Shown here: piece by piece, positions 50,228-58,800 of the stretch
Position numbering within the stretch: the first letter of the stretch is position 1
Layout: each line of letters starts with the position of its first letter
Source of the DNA: Chitinophaga pinensis
Lineage (GTDB): Bacteria; Pseudomonadota; Gammaproteobacteria; Burkholderiales; Burkholderiaceae_C
Reading direction: 5' to 3'
DNA: 61,999 nt
NCBI GenBank assembly: GCA_943326015.2
Contig: CALPRQ020000021.1
Location: 1-61,999, forward strand
The notes under the pieces: generated by a model
What the model was told of the DNA's origin: nothing
Database searches by the model: none
Seen by the model: the letters and a program-made list of their open reading frames with translations, nothing else
Made by a program: the position numbers and the translations under genes

Positions 50228-50727
50228 GCCTGGCCCACCGGCGGCAGGGTCATGGCGCGCGCGGCCTCGGTCTGGGCGGCGCGGAAGGCTTCGAGCTTGT
50301 CGCGCAGCGCCGCGTCCTCGTTGGCCAGCATGGCGACCGCGAACAGCGCCGCGTTGGCGGCACCGGCGGCACCGATGGCGAAGGTCGCGACCGGAATGCC
50401 CTTGGGCATCTGCACGATGCTGTGCAGCGAATCGACGCCCGACAGCGCCTTGGACTGCACCGGCACGCCGAGCACCGGCACCACGGTCTTGGCCGCCAGC
50501 ATGCCCGGCAGATGGGCCGCGCCGCCGGCGCCAGCGACGATGGCCTTGAGGCCGCGGCCGACTGCGGCTTCGGCGTAGGCGAACATGTCGTCGGGCATGC
50601 GGTGCGCCGACACGACCCTGGCCTCGCAGGCAACGCCGAACTGCTGGAAAATCTCTACCGCGTGCTTCATGGTGTCCCAATCGCTGTTGGAACCCATCAC
50701 CACGCCCACCTTGATTGCTTCGCTCAT
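50224..50727 (-). CDS. purE: 5-(carboxyamino)imidazole ribonucleotide mutase PurE
   Basis: This 167-residue class I PurE converts N5-CAIR to [36 protein letters not shown] with the catalytic His, and [15 protein letters not shown] are diagnostic. ATG 50727 follows GGAG; GTG 50730 is in frame but closer to the ribosome site. It heads the purE-purK-sua5 operon. PurC, the next enzyme of the pathway, is encoded at 60.5 kb. Confidence 0.96.
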   Translation of the reverse strand: MSEAIKVGVVMGSNSDWDTMKHAVEIFQQFGVACEARVVSAHRMPDDMFAYAEAAVGRGLKAIVAGAGGAAHLPGMLAAKTVVPVLGVPVQSKALSGVDSLHSIVQMPKGIPVATFAIGAAGAANAALFAVAMLANEDAALRDKLEAFRAAQTEAARAMTLPPVGQA

Positions 50728-50839
50728 CACCGCTCCAAAAGTTGCGATTTTACTTTTCGCCCTCAGTTAGGGGGCAAAATCCTGTCGGCCTGTCGCGCGA
50801 ACGGCGGCCGGCTTTTTCACCGACACACAGGCGCAATCC

Positions 50840-51817
50840 ATGATCGACGTCACCCTTGCCAACTTTGAAACCGAAGTCATCGAAGCCTCGTTCCGCGTGC
50901 CAGTGCTGCTGGATATCTGGGCCGAATGGTGTGGCCCCTGCAAGCAGCTGGGTCCGCGGCTCGAACAGCTGGAGACCGAGCAAGGCGGCCGCTTCGTGCT
51001 GGCCAAGCTCGACGCCGACAAGACGCCCGAAATCGCCGGTCAGCTGTCGGAGATGTTCGGCGTGCGCAGCATCCCGTTCTGCGTGCTGTTCAGGGACGGC
51101 CAGCCGGTCGATGGCTTCGTGGGGGCCTTGCCGCTGGAGCAGTTGCGCGCCTTCCTGGCCAAGCATCTGCCCGCTGCTGAGCAGCAGGCGGAGGTCGAGG
51201 CCGAAGCCGAGGTCCGGCTCGATGCGGAATCGGCCCAGGCCGGCGACGCCCCGTCGCAGCAGGATCAGCTGGCCGACGCGCTGGCCCAGAATCCGGGCAA
51301 CGACGACCTGCGCTTCGACTATGTCAAGCTGCTGATCGGCCAGGGCCAGCTGGCCGAGGCCGCCGCCGCGCTGGCGCCCGCGATGGGCCAGATCCCGCTG
51401 CAACTGCGCTTCGAGGCGCTGCAGCAATGGCTCAATGCGCTCGAGTTCGTCAGCAACGACCCGCGCGGCCAGTGGCGCATCGAGCAGTTCGACGAGGTGA
51501 TTTCCGCCAACAAGCGCGACTTCGACAGCCGCTTCGCCAAGAGCCGACTGCTGATCGCCCTGGGTCAGTGGACCGAGGCGATGGAGGAACTGCTCGAGAT
51601 CATCATGCGCGACAAGAAATGGGCCGACGAGGCACCGCGCAAGACCTATGTCGCGCTGCTCGAACTGCTGACGCCGCCCAAGCCCAAAGCCGCCCCCCGC
51701 GCGGCGGGCAAGAACGCCGGCGGCATCGAGATCGCGGCCCCGGTCGTGCAGCAGCAGGACCCGCAGGCCGAGCTGGTGGCGCGCTACCGCCGCAAGCTCA
51801 GCATGGCGCTGAACTGA
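50840..51817 (+). CDS. cnoX: Thioredoxin-TPR co-chaperone CnoX/YbbN
   Basis: This 325-residue protein joins an N-terminal thioredoxin fold (WAEWCGPCKQLGPR, active-site CGPC) to TPR repeats. E. coli CnoX has lost the first cysteine and acts only as holdase; here both cysteines are present, so redox activity is likely. It would protect unfolded proteins and pass them to GroEL. A lysine/alanine tail follows near residue 275. It is divergent from purE. Confidence 0.88.
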   Translation: MIDVTLANFETEVIEASFRVPVLLDIWAEWCGPCKQLGPRLEQLETEQGGRFVLAKLDADKTPEIAGQLSEMFGVRSIPFCVLFRDGQPVDGFVGALPLEQLRAFLAKHLPAAEQQAEVEAEAEVRLDAESAQAGDAPSQQDQLADALAQNPGNDDLRFDYVKLLIGQGQLAEAAAALAPAMGQIPLQLRFEALQQWLNALEFVSNDPRGQWRIEQFDEVISANKRDFDSRFAKSRLLIALGQWTEAMEELLEIIMRDKKWADEAPRKTYVALLELLTPPKPKAAPRAAGKNAGGIEIAAPVVQQQDPQAELVARYRRKLSMALN

Positions 51818-51831
51818 TTGCGGCCTGTTCG

Positions 51832-52233
51832 GTGAGAACGCTGCGTTACGTCGACGTCGACCGGCTCGATACCTGGACCCGCTACCGCGGCGGTCTGTGC
51901 GACAGCTGCGTCGCCAACTGCTGCACCATGCCGGTCGAGGTCAGGCTGCCCGACCTGGTGCGGCTGGAGCTGGTCGATCCCTTCGAGGCCGAGCACGAGG
52001 AACCCAAGCAGATCGCCAAACGCTTGAGCAAGGCCGGGCTGATCGATCACTTCAATTTCCGCAACAGCATCTTCACGCTGGCGCGCCGGGCCAGCGGGGA
52101 CTGCCAGTTCCTCGACGCCAGGACACGCCGCTGCACCGTCTACGAGAAGCGCCCCGGCACCTGCCGCCTGCACCCGCAGGTGGGCCCGCGCCCGAACCAC
52201 TGTCCCTACGAAGCACGCGGCAAGGCCGGCTGA
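51832..52233 (+). CDS. YkgJ-family cysteine cluster protein
   Basis: This 133-residue protein has CDSCVANCCTMPVEV at residues 23-37 and a later DCQFLDARTRRCTVYEKRP with CRLHP, the YkgJ zinc or iron-sulfur type cluster. The start is a GTG at 51832, 14 bp after cnoX, with no strong ribosome site. It probably follows cnoX in one transcript. Biochemical role unknown. Confidence 0.8.
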   Translation: MRTLRYVDVDRLDTWTRYRGGLCDSCVANCCTMPVEVRLPDLVRLELVDPFEAEHEEPKQIAKRLSKAGLIDHFNFRNSIFTLARRASGDCQFLDARTRRCTVYEKRPGTCRLHPQVGPRPNHCPYEARGKAG

Positions 52234-52265
52234 ACTGCTCCAGCTTGTGTCATAATTGAAAACTT

Positions 52266-52341
52266 GGCCCGGTAGCTCAGTTGGTAGAGCAGCGGATTGA
52301 AAATCCGCGTGTCGATGGTTCGATTCCGTCCCAGGCCACCA
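52266..52341 (+). tRNA. tRNA-Phe (anticodon GAA)
   Basis: A 76-nt tRNA with encoded CCA. D arm GCTCAGTTGGTAGAGC, anticodon GAA in GGATTGAAAATCC, and T loop TTCGATT are normal. The acceptor stem GGCCCGG/CCAGGCC has one mismatch, C5 opposite A68. Promoter-like AT sequence precedes it and a terminator follows. Confidence 0.95.
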
Positions 52342-52347
52342 GACAAG

Positions 52348-52383
52348 AAGCCCGTAGTTGCATTCGTGACTACGGGCTTTTTA
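52348..52383 (+). terminator. Intrinsic terminator after tRNA-Phe
   Basis: AAGCCCGTAGT pairs with ACTACGGGCTT around a 10-nt loop, then T residues and TAT. It starts six bases after the tRNA. Confidence 0.9.
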
Positions 52384-52441
52384 TCATTGGATCAGCTGCT
52401 GGTCTGCGCTGACCGGACCGTGATCCAGGGAGAATTCCAGC

Positions 52442-52630
52442 ATGAGCCACGCGCTGCAACCTCGACCACTCGGACGCGCTTGAGTCCCGGATCCGCGAGA
52501 AGACCGAGCAGCTCTGCCAGTTCCACCCGAACGTGATGAGCTGCCGCGTCTCGGTCGAGCAGCTGCACCGCCATCACCAGCGGGGCAAGATTTCCACATC
52601 CGCATCGACCTGAAGGTGTCGGGGCATGAG
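52442..52630 (+). pseudogene. Eroded ribosome-hibernation factor gene (HPF/RaiA family)
   Basis: A ribosome site GGGAGAA and ATG 52442 begin MSHALQ. The frame then shifts to LDHSDALESRIREKTEQL from 52461, followed by FHPNVMSCRVSVEQLHRHHQ, a clear RaiA/HPF-type sequence. About 13 bases seem lost near 52456. A second shift lies near 52590 (AAGATTTCC), after which FHIRIDLKVSGHE is readable. Similarity ends at 52630, before the protease gene. It cannot make a full protein. It lies just past the tRNA-Phe terminator. Confidence 0.75.
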
Positions 52631-52640
52631 TCCGCTCGTC

Positions 52641-53417
52641 CTATTTGTCTCGGGTCAGCGTGAGCAGGATGTCGGCGTACCAGGCGCAGTTCAGGCCCAG
52701 CGATTCGTCCAGCTCCCGGTCGCGGTTGCCCATGTCCATGCGCGACGAATGCACGCCCAGCAGGCGCCAGGGCAGGTCGCGGCCGGCCGGCCCGGGCGAG
52801 GGATTACGCATCACGACCGGCGCGCCACTGGTGCCGCGATGGGTGCGCGCATCGGTCAGGAAAAAGCCGCGCCCCTGAAAACGGATGCCGAAGGGCGACG
52901 CGATGACGGCATGGCGCAGCACGGGCAGCTGGTGCACCGTGTCCCGGAAACCCAGCGGAAAACCCGCGATGCACAGCGCCGCATCGGCCGGCACCGCATC
53001 AAAGGAGGGCGGCAGATGTTCGGGCGTGAAGGCAATCACGATGGCGCCTGCAGGCAGGGCCTGGCGATCAACCTGCAGCACGGCCACATCGATGTCGCCG
53101 CCACTGTCCTGCCCCTGGTGCCAGACTGAGGTCCCCTTTTCATAGAGGGGGATCGAGCAGCTGGTGTAGCGGGTGAGGTCCTTGGCATCCAGATGCAGCA
53201 CGATCTCGATGCGGTCCGGGTAGTGACGGCTGGCCTTGTCGATCAGGACATGGCGGCTGGTCACCAGATACAGCCGATCCTGGCGCTGGAAGAAGAAGCC
53301 GCTGGCGTTGGTCAGCGCCCGGCTGCCGTCATAGGTGGTGACGCCAGCGGTGGCCAGGAACAGCGGGTCGACGGCGGGCCGGCCGGCGATCGGATCCTCG
53401 GGCTGTGGGGTTTCCAT
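52641..53417 (-). CDS. Trypsin-like serine peptidase
   Basis: This 258-residue protein has the S1 catalytic triad: His in YLVTSRHVLID, Asp in DIDVAVLQVD and Ser in THRGTSGAPVVM. SGFFFQRQDRLYLVTS matches bacterial trypsin-like proteins that carry no signal peptide, so it may act in the cytosol. No partner effector gene is next to it. It ends 11 bp from the hibernation-factor pseudogene and begins 5 bp after the chemoreceptor stop. Confidence 0.85.
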   Translation of the reverse strand: METPQPEDPIAGRPAVDPLFLATAGVTTYDGSRALTNASGFFFQRQDRLYLVTSRHVLIDKASRHYPDRIEIVLHLDAKDLTRYTSCSIPLYEKGTSVWHQGQDSGGDIDVAVLQVDRQALPAGAIVIAFTPEHLPPSFDAVPADAALCIAGFPLGFRDTVHQLPVLRHAVIASPFGIRFQGRGFFLTDARTHRGTSGAPVVMRNPSPGPAGRDLPWRLLGVHSSRMDMGNRDRELDESLGLNCAWYADILLTLTRDK

Positions 53418-53422
53418 CGGGA

Positions 53423-55168
53423 TCAGAACGTGGTCCAGTCATCATCATCAGGCACCTTGGCTGACCCCGATCCAAGCGCCGGAGCCGACGACGACTCGGT
53501 CACTCGGGCGGGCGGGCGGGCGGCGGGCCGGGGCACCGGACGCGAAACGGCCGGTCGGTGCTTGACCGGGGGGCGCATGACCGATGCGCCACCGGCGCCC
53601 GAGCTGCCAGGCGCCAACTTGAACACTGCGACGGCTTGCACCAGGTCGTGGGCCTGCTGCTTGAGGCTTTCGGCGGCGGCCGCACTTTCCTCGACCAGCG
53701 CGGCGTTCTGCTGGGTCACTCGGTCCATCTGGATCACGGCGTTGCTGACCTGGGCGACGTTGCTGCTTTGCTCGTTGCTGGCGACATTGATCTCGTTCAT
53801 CAGGTCGGTCACGCGCTTGATCGAGGTGACGACCTCGCTCATCGTGGTGCCAGCCTGATCGACCAGCACCGTGCCCCGCGCGACACGCTCGACGCTGGTC
53901 GTGATCAGGGTCTTGATTTCCTTGGCCGCTTCAGCGCTGCGCTGCGCGAGGCTGCGCACCTCGCTGGCGACCACGGCGAAGCCACGTCCCTGCTCGCCCG
54001 CGCGCGCGGCCTCGACCGCCGCGTTGAGTGCGAGGATGTTGGTCTGGAACGCGATGCCGTCGATCACGTTGATGATGTCGGCGATCCTTTTCGAGGCCTC
54101 GTTGATGCTCTTCATCGTGTCGACCACCTGATCGACCACCACGCCACCCTGGGTCGCCACGCTCGATGCCCCCAGCGCCAGCTGAGTGGCCTGCTTGACG
54201 TTGTCGGCGTTCTGGCGCGCGCTGCTTCCCAGCTCCTCCATCGAGGCGGAGGTTTCCTCCAGCGCGCTGGCCTGTTCCTCGGTGCGCTGGCTCATGTCGA
54301 GGTTGCCATGGGCAATCTGCTCGCTGACGCTGGCCACGGTTTCGGCATTCTGGCGCATGTGAGTGACGGTGCGCGTCAGATTGTCCTTCATGTGGGACAC
54401 GGCCTGGATCAGTTGCGCGATCTCGTCGCTGCCCTCGGCGTTCAGCGTGACCGTCAGGTCACCCTCGGCCAGTCGCCCCACGGCGACCTGGGCCTGGGTC
54501 AGCGGCCGCGTGACCGAACGGGCGATCAGCAGCGCGGACATGCCGCCCAGCACCAGTGCCAAGACCCCCAATCCTGCCAGCGTGACCTTGGCGATGTCGT
54601 AGGCCGCATCCGCGTCCCGGACCTTGGCCTGGCCCAGCGTCTCGTTGTGGTCCCACATCGCCTCCAGACTGCGCAGGGCGGCATCGAAGGTTTTGAGCCC
54701 GTCGGTCGCGAACAGGCTCCTGGCCTTTTCCATCGCGGTCGGGTCGGTGTTCGTCTGACGCGACAGCGGCTGGATCTTGTCCCAGATCACCAGATAAGCT
54801 GCCACGCTGGACTGGGCCTGGAGCCAGCGCTGCCTGTCCTCGTCGTCCGAAACCAGTTTTTCATAGGAAGCCAGGGCACTGCTGAGTTGCTCGCGCTTGC
54901 TGGCGATGCGCTGCTCGAAGCCCGTCATTTCCTCTTCCGAATTGGCCAGGATATGGTTGGCCTCGGCGCGACGGATGTTTTCCAGATCGCCACGGACTGT
55001 CGACACGATGTCCAGCGAAGGCTGGATGTTTTCGAAATAGTAACGCCCGTTATCGTTGACGCGCTTGATCAGGATGCCCGCGGTCAGCGCGATCGTGAGC
55101 AGGAGCGCCAGCACCAGGGCGAAGCCAGTCCCGAGGCGCGTCGCGACCCTGAAATCAGAAAGTTTCAT
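53423..55168 (-). CDS. Methyl-accepting chemotaxis protein with CheR-type docking tail
   Basis: This 581-residue receptor has TM1 (about 14-33), a 4-helix-bundle ligand domain, TM2 (about 190-212), HAMP and a signalling domain with the hairpin tip IDGIAFQTNILALNAAVEAA. Methylation helices flank it. A 60-residue Pro/Arg/Ser linker leads to a DWTTF end, which fits the xWxxF pentapeptide that binds CheR/CheB. Ligand unknown. Start 55168 (MKLSDFRVAT) is preceded by a weak AGAGCAGG. No other che gene is nearby. Confidence 0.92.
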   Translation of the reverse strand: MKLSDFRVATRLGTGFALVLALLLTIALTAGILIKRVNDNGRYYFENIQPSLDIVSTVRGDLENIRRAEANHILANSEEEMTGFEQRIASKREQLSSALASYEKLVSDDEDRQRWLQAQSSVAAYLVIWDKIQPLSRQTNTDPTAMEKARSLFATDGLKTFDAALRSLEAMWDHNETLGQAKVRDADAAYDIAKVTLAGLGVLALVLGGMSALLIARSVTRPLTQAQVAVGRLAEGDLTVTLNAEGSDEIAQLIQAVSHMKDNLTRTVTHMRQNAETVASVSEQIAHGNLDMSQRTEEQASALEETSASMEELGSSARQNADNVKQATQLALGASSVATQGGVVVDQVVDTMKSINEASKRIADIINVIDGIAFQTNILALNAAVEAARAGEQGRGFAVVASEVRSLAQRSAEAAKEIKTLITTSVERVARGTVLVDQAGTTMSEVVTSIKRVTDLMNEINVASNEQSSNVAQVSNAVIQMDRVTQQNAALVEESAAAAESLKQQAHDLVQAVAVFKLAPGSSGAGGASVMRPPVKHRPAVSRPVPRPAARPPARVTESSSAPALGSGSAKVPDDDDWTTF

Positions 55169-55326
55169 AATGGCCTGCTCTTCTGAAAATAAATTGAACC
55201 ATGTACAGCAGGGCCACATCATACGGGTAGGGCCATCCCGTTTTCAGAGTTGGGTCATGGTCGTCGTGGCGGGTGGCGCAATGGGACAATGGCGCGGTTT
55301 TCGACATCACTTTTCTACCCAAGTCC

Positions 55327-55989
55327 ATGCAGCCTTTCCATTCCCGTCTCGACGCCGCCATCATCGATCTCGACGGCACCTTGGTCGATACCCAGGGTGA
55401 CTTTGTCGTCGCGCTGGGCCTGACGCTGGACGGACTGGGCCTGCGGCGCGTGGAGCGCGAATTCGTCGCCCGCACCGTGGGCAAGGGCAGCGAACATCTG
55501 CTGCGCCAGACGCTGGCCGAGGTCGGCGGCGATCCCGCCCTGTACCAGGCAGCCTGGGCGGCCTACCAGCGCCATTACCTGGCCATCAACGGCAGCGCGT
55601 CCGAGCTCTACCAGGGGGTGACCGAGGGCCTGCAGGCGCTGCGCGATGCGGGTCTGCGGCTGGCTTGCCTGACCAACAAGCCGCTGGCCTTCGCGCGGCC
55701 GCTGCTGGCAGCCAAGGGGTTGGACGGGTATTTCGAGTTCGTCTTCGGCGGCGACTCGTTCGCGCGCAAGAAGCCCGATCCGCTGCCACTGCTGGAGACC
55801 TGTCGCGCGCTCGGCACCCAGCCGGCGCGCACGCTGATGGTCGGCGACTCACGCAATGACGCCGAGGCCGCGCACGCGGCGGGCTGCCCGGTCGCGCTGG
55901 TGACCTATGGCTACAACCATGGCGAGCCGATCACCGCCGTGCCGGCCAGCGTCTATCTGGAGCGGATCGACCAGTTGCGGCTGGATTGA
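55327..55989 (+). CDS. gph: Phosphoglycolate phosphatase Gph
   Basis: This 220-residue HAD hydrolase has motif I IIDLDGTLVDTQGDF, motif II LTNKPLAFARPL, the Lys in FARKKPDPLPLL and motif IV MVGDSRNDAEAAHAAG. It resembles Gph enzymes, which remove 2-phosphoglycolate from DNA repair or photorespiration-like reactions. ATG 55327 is used; an upstream in-frame start at 55273 lacks a ribosome site. Other HAD substrates are possible. Confidence 0.88.
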   Translation: MQPFHSRLDAAIIDLDGTLVDTQGDFVVALGLTLDGLGLRRVEREFVARTVGKGSEHLLRQTLAEVGGDPALYQAAWAAYQRHYLAINGSASELYQGVTEGLQALRDAGLRLACLTNKPLAFARPLLAAKGLDGYFEFVFGGDSFARKKPDPLPLLETCRALGTQPARTLMVGDSRNDAEAAHAAGCPVALVTYGYNHGEPITAVPASVYLERIDQLRLD

Positions 55990-56046
55990 GGCACGACTCC
56001 AGCGGGCCGCTTCGTCTGTGGCTCGCTATTTCAACCATGTCGGTGT

Positions 56047-56145
56047 AACGAAAACAGGGGCAAGGGCGTTGCGACCCTGATCTTCGAGTCCCTGTTGGCC
56101 GGGGTGGGGCTCGATGGGTTCCGGCTCCTGGTCAACCGCAGCTAG
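56047..56145 (+). other. Short frame resembling a GNAT C-terminal fragment
   Basis: In the gap 55990-56174 a 32-codon stretch reads RGKGVATLIFESLLAGVGL then DGFRLLVNRS and stop. The RGKGVAT pattern recalls the acetyl-CoA loop of GNAT acetyltransferases. There is no start or upstream part, so at most it is a remnant. Otherwise I see nothing in this gap. Confidence 0.25.
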
Positions 56146-56183
56146 GCCTGCTACGAAAGACGCTGAGGCGTCCTCCCGGGATG

Positions 56184-57245
56184 GGCTTTGTTGAAATATT
56201 CAAAATGCCATCAAAAGTCACCGACAGGCCGCGTTAGGCTTCAGGGATGAGTGACCGTGTGAGACCAGCGCCCGCCAAGTTCAAGACGACCAACTGGAGG
56301 CGCTACAACCAGGCCCTGAAGGCGCGCGGCGCGCTCATGATCTGGCTCGACCGCGACCTGCAGTGGTCAGGGCTGGCCAGCGGCAAGCGTGGCCGCCCGT
56401 CGTTGTTCTCGGACGCAGCGATCCAGTTTTGTCTCACTATCAAGGCCTTGTTCGGCCAGGCGCTGCGCCAGGCGATGGGCATGGTCGAGAGCCTGCTCAA
56501 ACTCGCCGGCCTATCCTGGCCGGTACCGGACTACAGCACGGTCTGTCGGCGCCAGAAGAGGCTCACGGTCCGGATTCCGTATCGACCAGCCGCACAAGGG
56601 CTACACCTGCTGGTCGACAGCACAGGTCTGAAGATGATGGGCGAAGGCGAGTGGAAGAGAAAGAAGCACGGCGCCGAGTACCGGCGCCAGTGGCGCAGGC
56701 TGCACATCGGAATCGACGCGCAGACGCTGGAGATCCGGGCGATCGAGGTCACGCCCAATTCGGTGGGCGATGCGCCGGTGCTGCCCAGTCTGCTCGTGCA
56801 GATCGACCCGAACGAGGCGCTGCTGTCGGTCAGCGGCGACGGCGCCTACGACACCAAGGCCTGTCACGAGGCGATCGCACTGCGCCAGGCTCAGGCGATC
56901 ATCCCGGTGCGTAAGAATGCCAGGAGACCTTGGAAGGAGAACCGACCTGGAGCCAGCGCGCGCAACGAGAGCTTGCGCGCGACACAGCGACTGGGCCGTG
57001 CGATCTGGAAACGCTGGAGCGGCTATCACCGGCGCAGCCTGGTCGAGACCAAGATGCGGTGTGTGAAGCTGATGGGCGAGCGGGTGATGGCGCGTGACTT
57101 CGATCGTCAGGTGGCAAAGCTGCAGGTGCGCGCTGCGATCCTGAACCGCTTCACGCAGCTGGGTATGCCCGAGACGGTACGCGTGGGGTAAGTCCGTCTG
57201 GGGTCAGGGGAAAAGCATCTTTCGATTGAATTGCTCAACAAAGCC
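56184..57245 (+). mobile_element. Complete IS5-family element, IS903 group
   Basis: The 1062-bp element is bounded by GGCTTTGTTGA (left) and TCAACAAAGCC (right), with further partial matching inward. A 9-bp direct repeat, CCCGGGATG, lies at 56175-56183 and 57246-57254. End sequence, length and 9-bp duplication all fit the IS903 group. The intact ends and duplication indicate a fairly recent insertion. Confidence 0.92.
56247..57191 (+). CDS. IS903-group transposase
   Basis: This 314-residue DDE transposase has an HTH-like start, then Asp in LHLLVDSTGLKMMGEGEW, Asp in LSVSGDGAYDTKACHEA and Glu in RRSLVETKMRCVKLMGERV. No frameshift or stop interrupts it, so it is likely active. It fills the element between its inverted repeats. 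Confidence 0.93.
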   Translation: MSDRVRPAPAKFKTTNWRRYNQALKARGALMIWLDRDLQWSGLASGKRGRPSLFSDAAIQFCLTIKALFGQALRQAMGMVESLLKLAGLSWPVPDYSTVCRRQKRLTVRIPYRPAAQGLHLLVDSTGLKMMGEGEWKRKKHGAEYRRQWRRLHIGIDAQTLEIRAIEVTPNSVGDAPVLPSLLVQIDPNEALLSVSGDGAYDTKACHEAIALRQAQAIIPVRKNARRPWKENRPGASARNESLRATQRLGRAIWKRWSGYHRRSLVETKMRCVKLMGERVMARDFDRQVAKLQVRAAILNRFTQLGMPETVRVG

Positions 57246-57269
57246 CCCGGGATGCACGGGGCGGGCGAC

Positions 57270-57285
57270 TACGGGATATCCCGTA
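57270..57285. promoter_or_regulatory. Perfect 16-bp palindrome TACGGGATATCCCGTA
   Basis: The site lies 15 bp to the right of the IS903-type target duplication and 170 bp before the 73-residue gene. Such even-length perfect palindromes are typical repressor operators. The rest of 57286-57455 is moderately AT-rich and should hold the promoter. AAGGAG precedes the next ATG. Confidence 0.45.
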
Positions 57286-57455
57286 TTGGATTCTTGAGCG
57301 CTCGCCCCAAAAACAGAAAATGTTGCGATACCATGAATCCCTGATCACAGCCTGTCGCGTCAGACGAATCTCAGGCAGGCTAGATTGTGATTCAAGTGTT
57401 TCATTCTGGAATGAGTGTCACAAGATAAATCAATTCACTCTGAAGGAGTATTGAA

Positions 57456-57677
57456 ATGGCTGCTGCTGTTCCACCTCTGTCCAATCCATGCTGGGCACGC
57501 CTTGCCAATGGCGGCCTGAGTCGGTTGAAGACCAGCCACCTCGGCACCCAGTTTCTGGCCAAGCGTCTGGAGCGCAGTACCGATCCGACCTCTGTCAAGG
57601 CCGCGGAAATTCACGGTTTTTTCGTCAAGTGGGAACGTATCCTGACCGCCGAAATCGATCAGATCGTTCGCATCTAA
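57456..57677 (+). CDS. Hypothetical 73-residue protein upstream of DUF6976-like gene
   Basis: The predicted protein starts MAAAVPPLSNPCWARLANGG and is helical and basic in its middle, with no recognised domain. GAAGGAG precedes its ATG at good distance. It lies 13 bp before the next gene, so the two are likely cotranscribed. No signal peptide. Confidence 0.65.
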   Translation: MAAAVPPLSNPCWARLANGGLSRLKTSHLGTQFLAKRLERSTDPTSVKAAEIHGFFVKWERILTAEIDQIVRI

Positions 57678-57690
57678 GCAAATATTCAAG

Positions 57691-58674
57691 ATGAACGAAC
57701 TTATTTCTCTCGCCGCCGCCTCGGAATTGATTGCCCGCGGACTGCCCCTGAGTCTGGCCGGCCCCGAGGCTACCCTGCGCGCCTTGCCGCCCGGCAACTG
57801 GATCGGCGGCACGATTCCCTATTTCATGGTCGGCAGCGGTGGCGTGGTGGTCGATGACGACCGTCTGTTCGCCACCGATCTGTCCCAGCTCGGCGAGGTA
57901 TCGGTGGCGTACTACGCCGCCGATCAGCTGGCCCGCATTTCGGCCGAGGCGCCGGCCAACGGTTTCTCGCTGACCATCATTCCGGCCGGCGGCGAGGCGC
58001 TGCGTCGCTTTGCCGAGGAGGCCGCGACCTACCCCGAGGCCTTCATCAAGCCCACCGTGGGCTGGATCGCGGGCGTGCACATCAACGACCTGGGCAAGCA
58101 CACGCCCAAGGTATTCGACGGCCGCACGGGCGCGGTCCACGAGGACGGCGCGGTGGTGGCCCATGTGCGCATCTCCGACGACAAGCTGGCTTCGGTCGAG
58201 ATCGTCAACATCTTCGAACCCGATGAGGGCGAGGTGCTCCACTTCGACCAGGTCAGCTTCAAGGTCGGCGAATGCGAGGTGGGAGGGCGCAAGGTCAACC
58301 TGGCGGCCTACCTGCAGGAGCGCGGCGACGTGGACGGGCGGCTGCCGCTGATCGGTGACTACGCGGGCGCGCGCATCAACGTCTCGTTCCAGAACATCGA
58401 TGTCGCAAAGGGCGAGGTGGCGCTGTACGCGCCGGTCTTCCCTGGCATCGACTACCGGCTGGCGCGTCCGGTGGACGACTATGCGGCCGCGTTCCGCAGC
58501 CGCCTGGCCGGGTACGACGCCACCGGCGTGGTGTTTTCCTGCAACTGCATCCTGAACTTCCTGTTCGGCGAGCTGGAGGGCAAGAGCATCGGCGGGGTGG
58601 AGGGTCCGATCACCTTCGGCGAGATCGGCTACCAGCTGCTCAACCAGACCATGGTGGTGGTGCGCCTGCATTGA
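57691..58674 (+). CDS. Conserved uncharacterised protein (DUF6976-like)
   Basis: This 327-residue protein contains ANGFSLTIIPAGGEALRRF, VGWIAGVHINDLGKHTPKVF, and a striking FSCNCILNFLFGELEGK near the end with QLLNQTMVVVRL. It resembles a conserved family I know as DUF6976, and more loosely FIST-type sensory proteins. The two close cysteines (CNC) could bind metal or be redox active. It is soluble. It is the second gene after the 73-residue gene. Confidence 0.6.
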   Translation: MNELISLAAASELIARGLPLSLAGPEATLRALPPGNWIGGTIPYFMVGSGGVVVDDDRLFATDLSQLGEVSVAYYAADQLARISAEAPANGFSLTIIPAGGEALRRFAEEAATYPEAFIKPTVGWIAGVHINDLGKHTPKVFDGRTGAVHEDGAVVAHVRISDDKLASVEIVNIFEPDEGEVLHFDQVSFKVGECEVGGRKVNLAAYLQERGDVDGRLPLIGDYAGARINVSFQNIDVAKGEVALYAPVFPGIDYRLARPVDDYAAAFRSRLAGYDATGVVFSCNCILNFLFGELEGKSIGGVEGPITFGEIGYQLLNQTMVVVRLH

Positions 58675-58773
58675 GCCGTCCGGGACGCCGCGCGCCATCT
58701 TGCCGTGGCGCGTGGCGCGGCCTGTCCTGTTCGCGCCAATCCGATGGGAATTTCCGCTTGTGGCCACAATTTA

Positions 58774-58790
58774 TTAGACAATCGGTCTAA
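58774..58790. promoter_or_regulatory. AcuR operator, copy 1 (before acuR)
   Basis: TTAGACAATCGGTCTAA is a near-perfect palindrome (TTAGAC/GTCTAA) ten bases before the acuR ATG. The same core recurs before acuI. It points to autoregulation. Confidence 0.85.
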
Positions 58791-58800
58791 AATTGATCCC

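Noticed and set aside
52641-53417. Trypsin-like protease as part of a defence pair
   Set aside because: No effector or sensor gene is coupled to it; the neighbours are a pseudogene and a chemoreceptor.
56047-56145. A GNAT acetyltransferase gene left of the IS903-type element
   Set aside because: Only 32 codons with a weak RGKGVAT match and no start or upstream part; kept only as a note.
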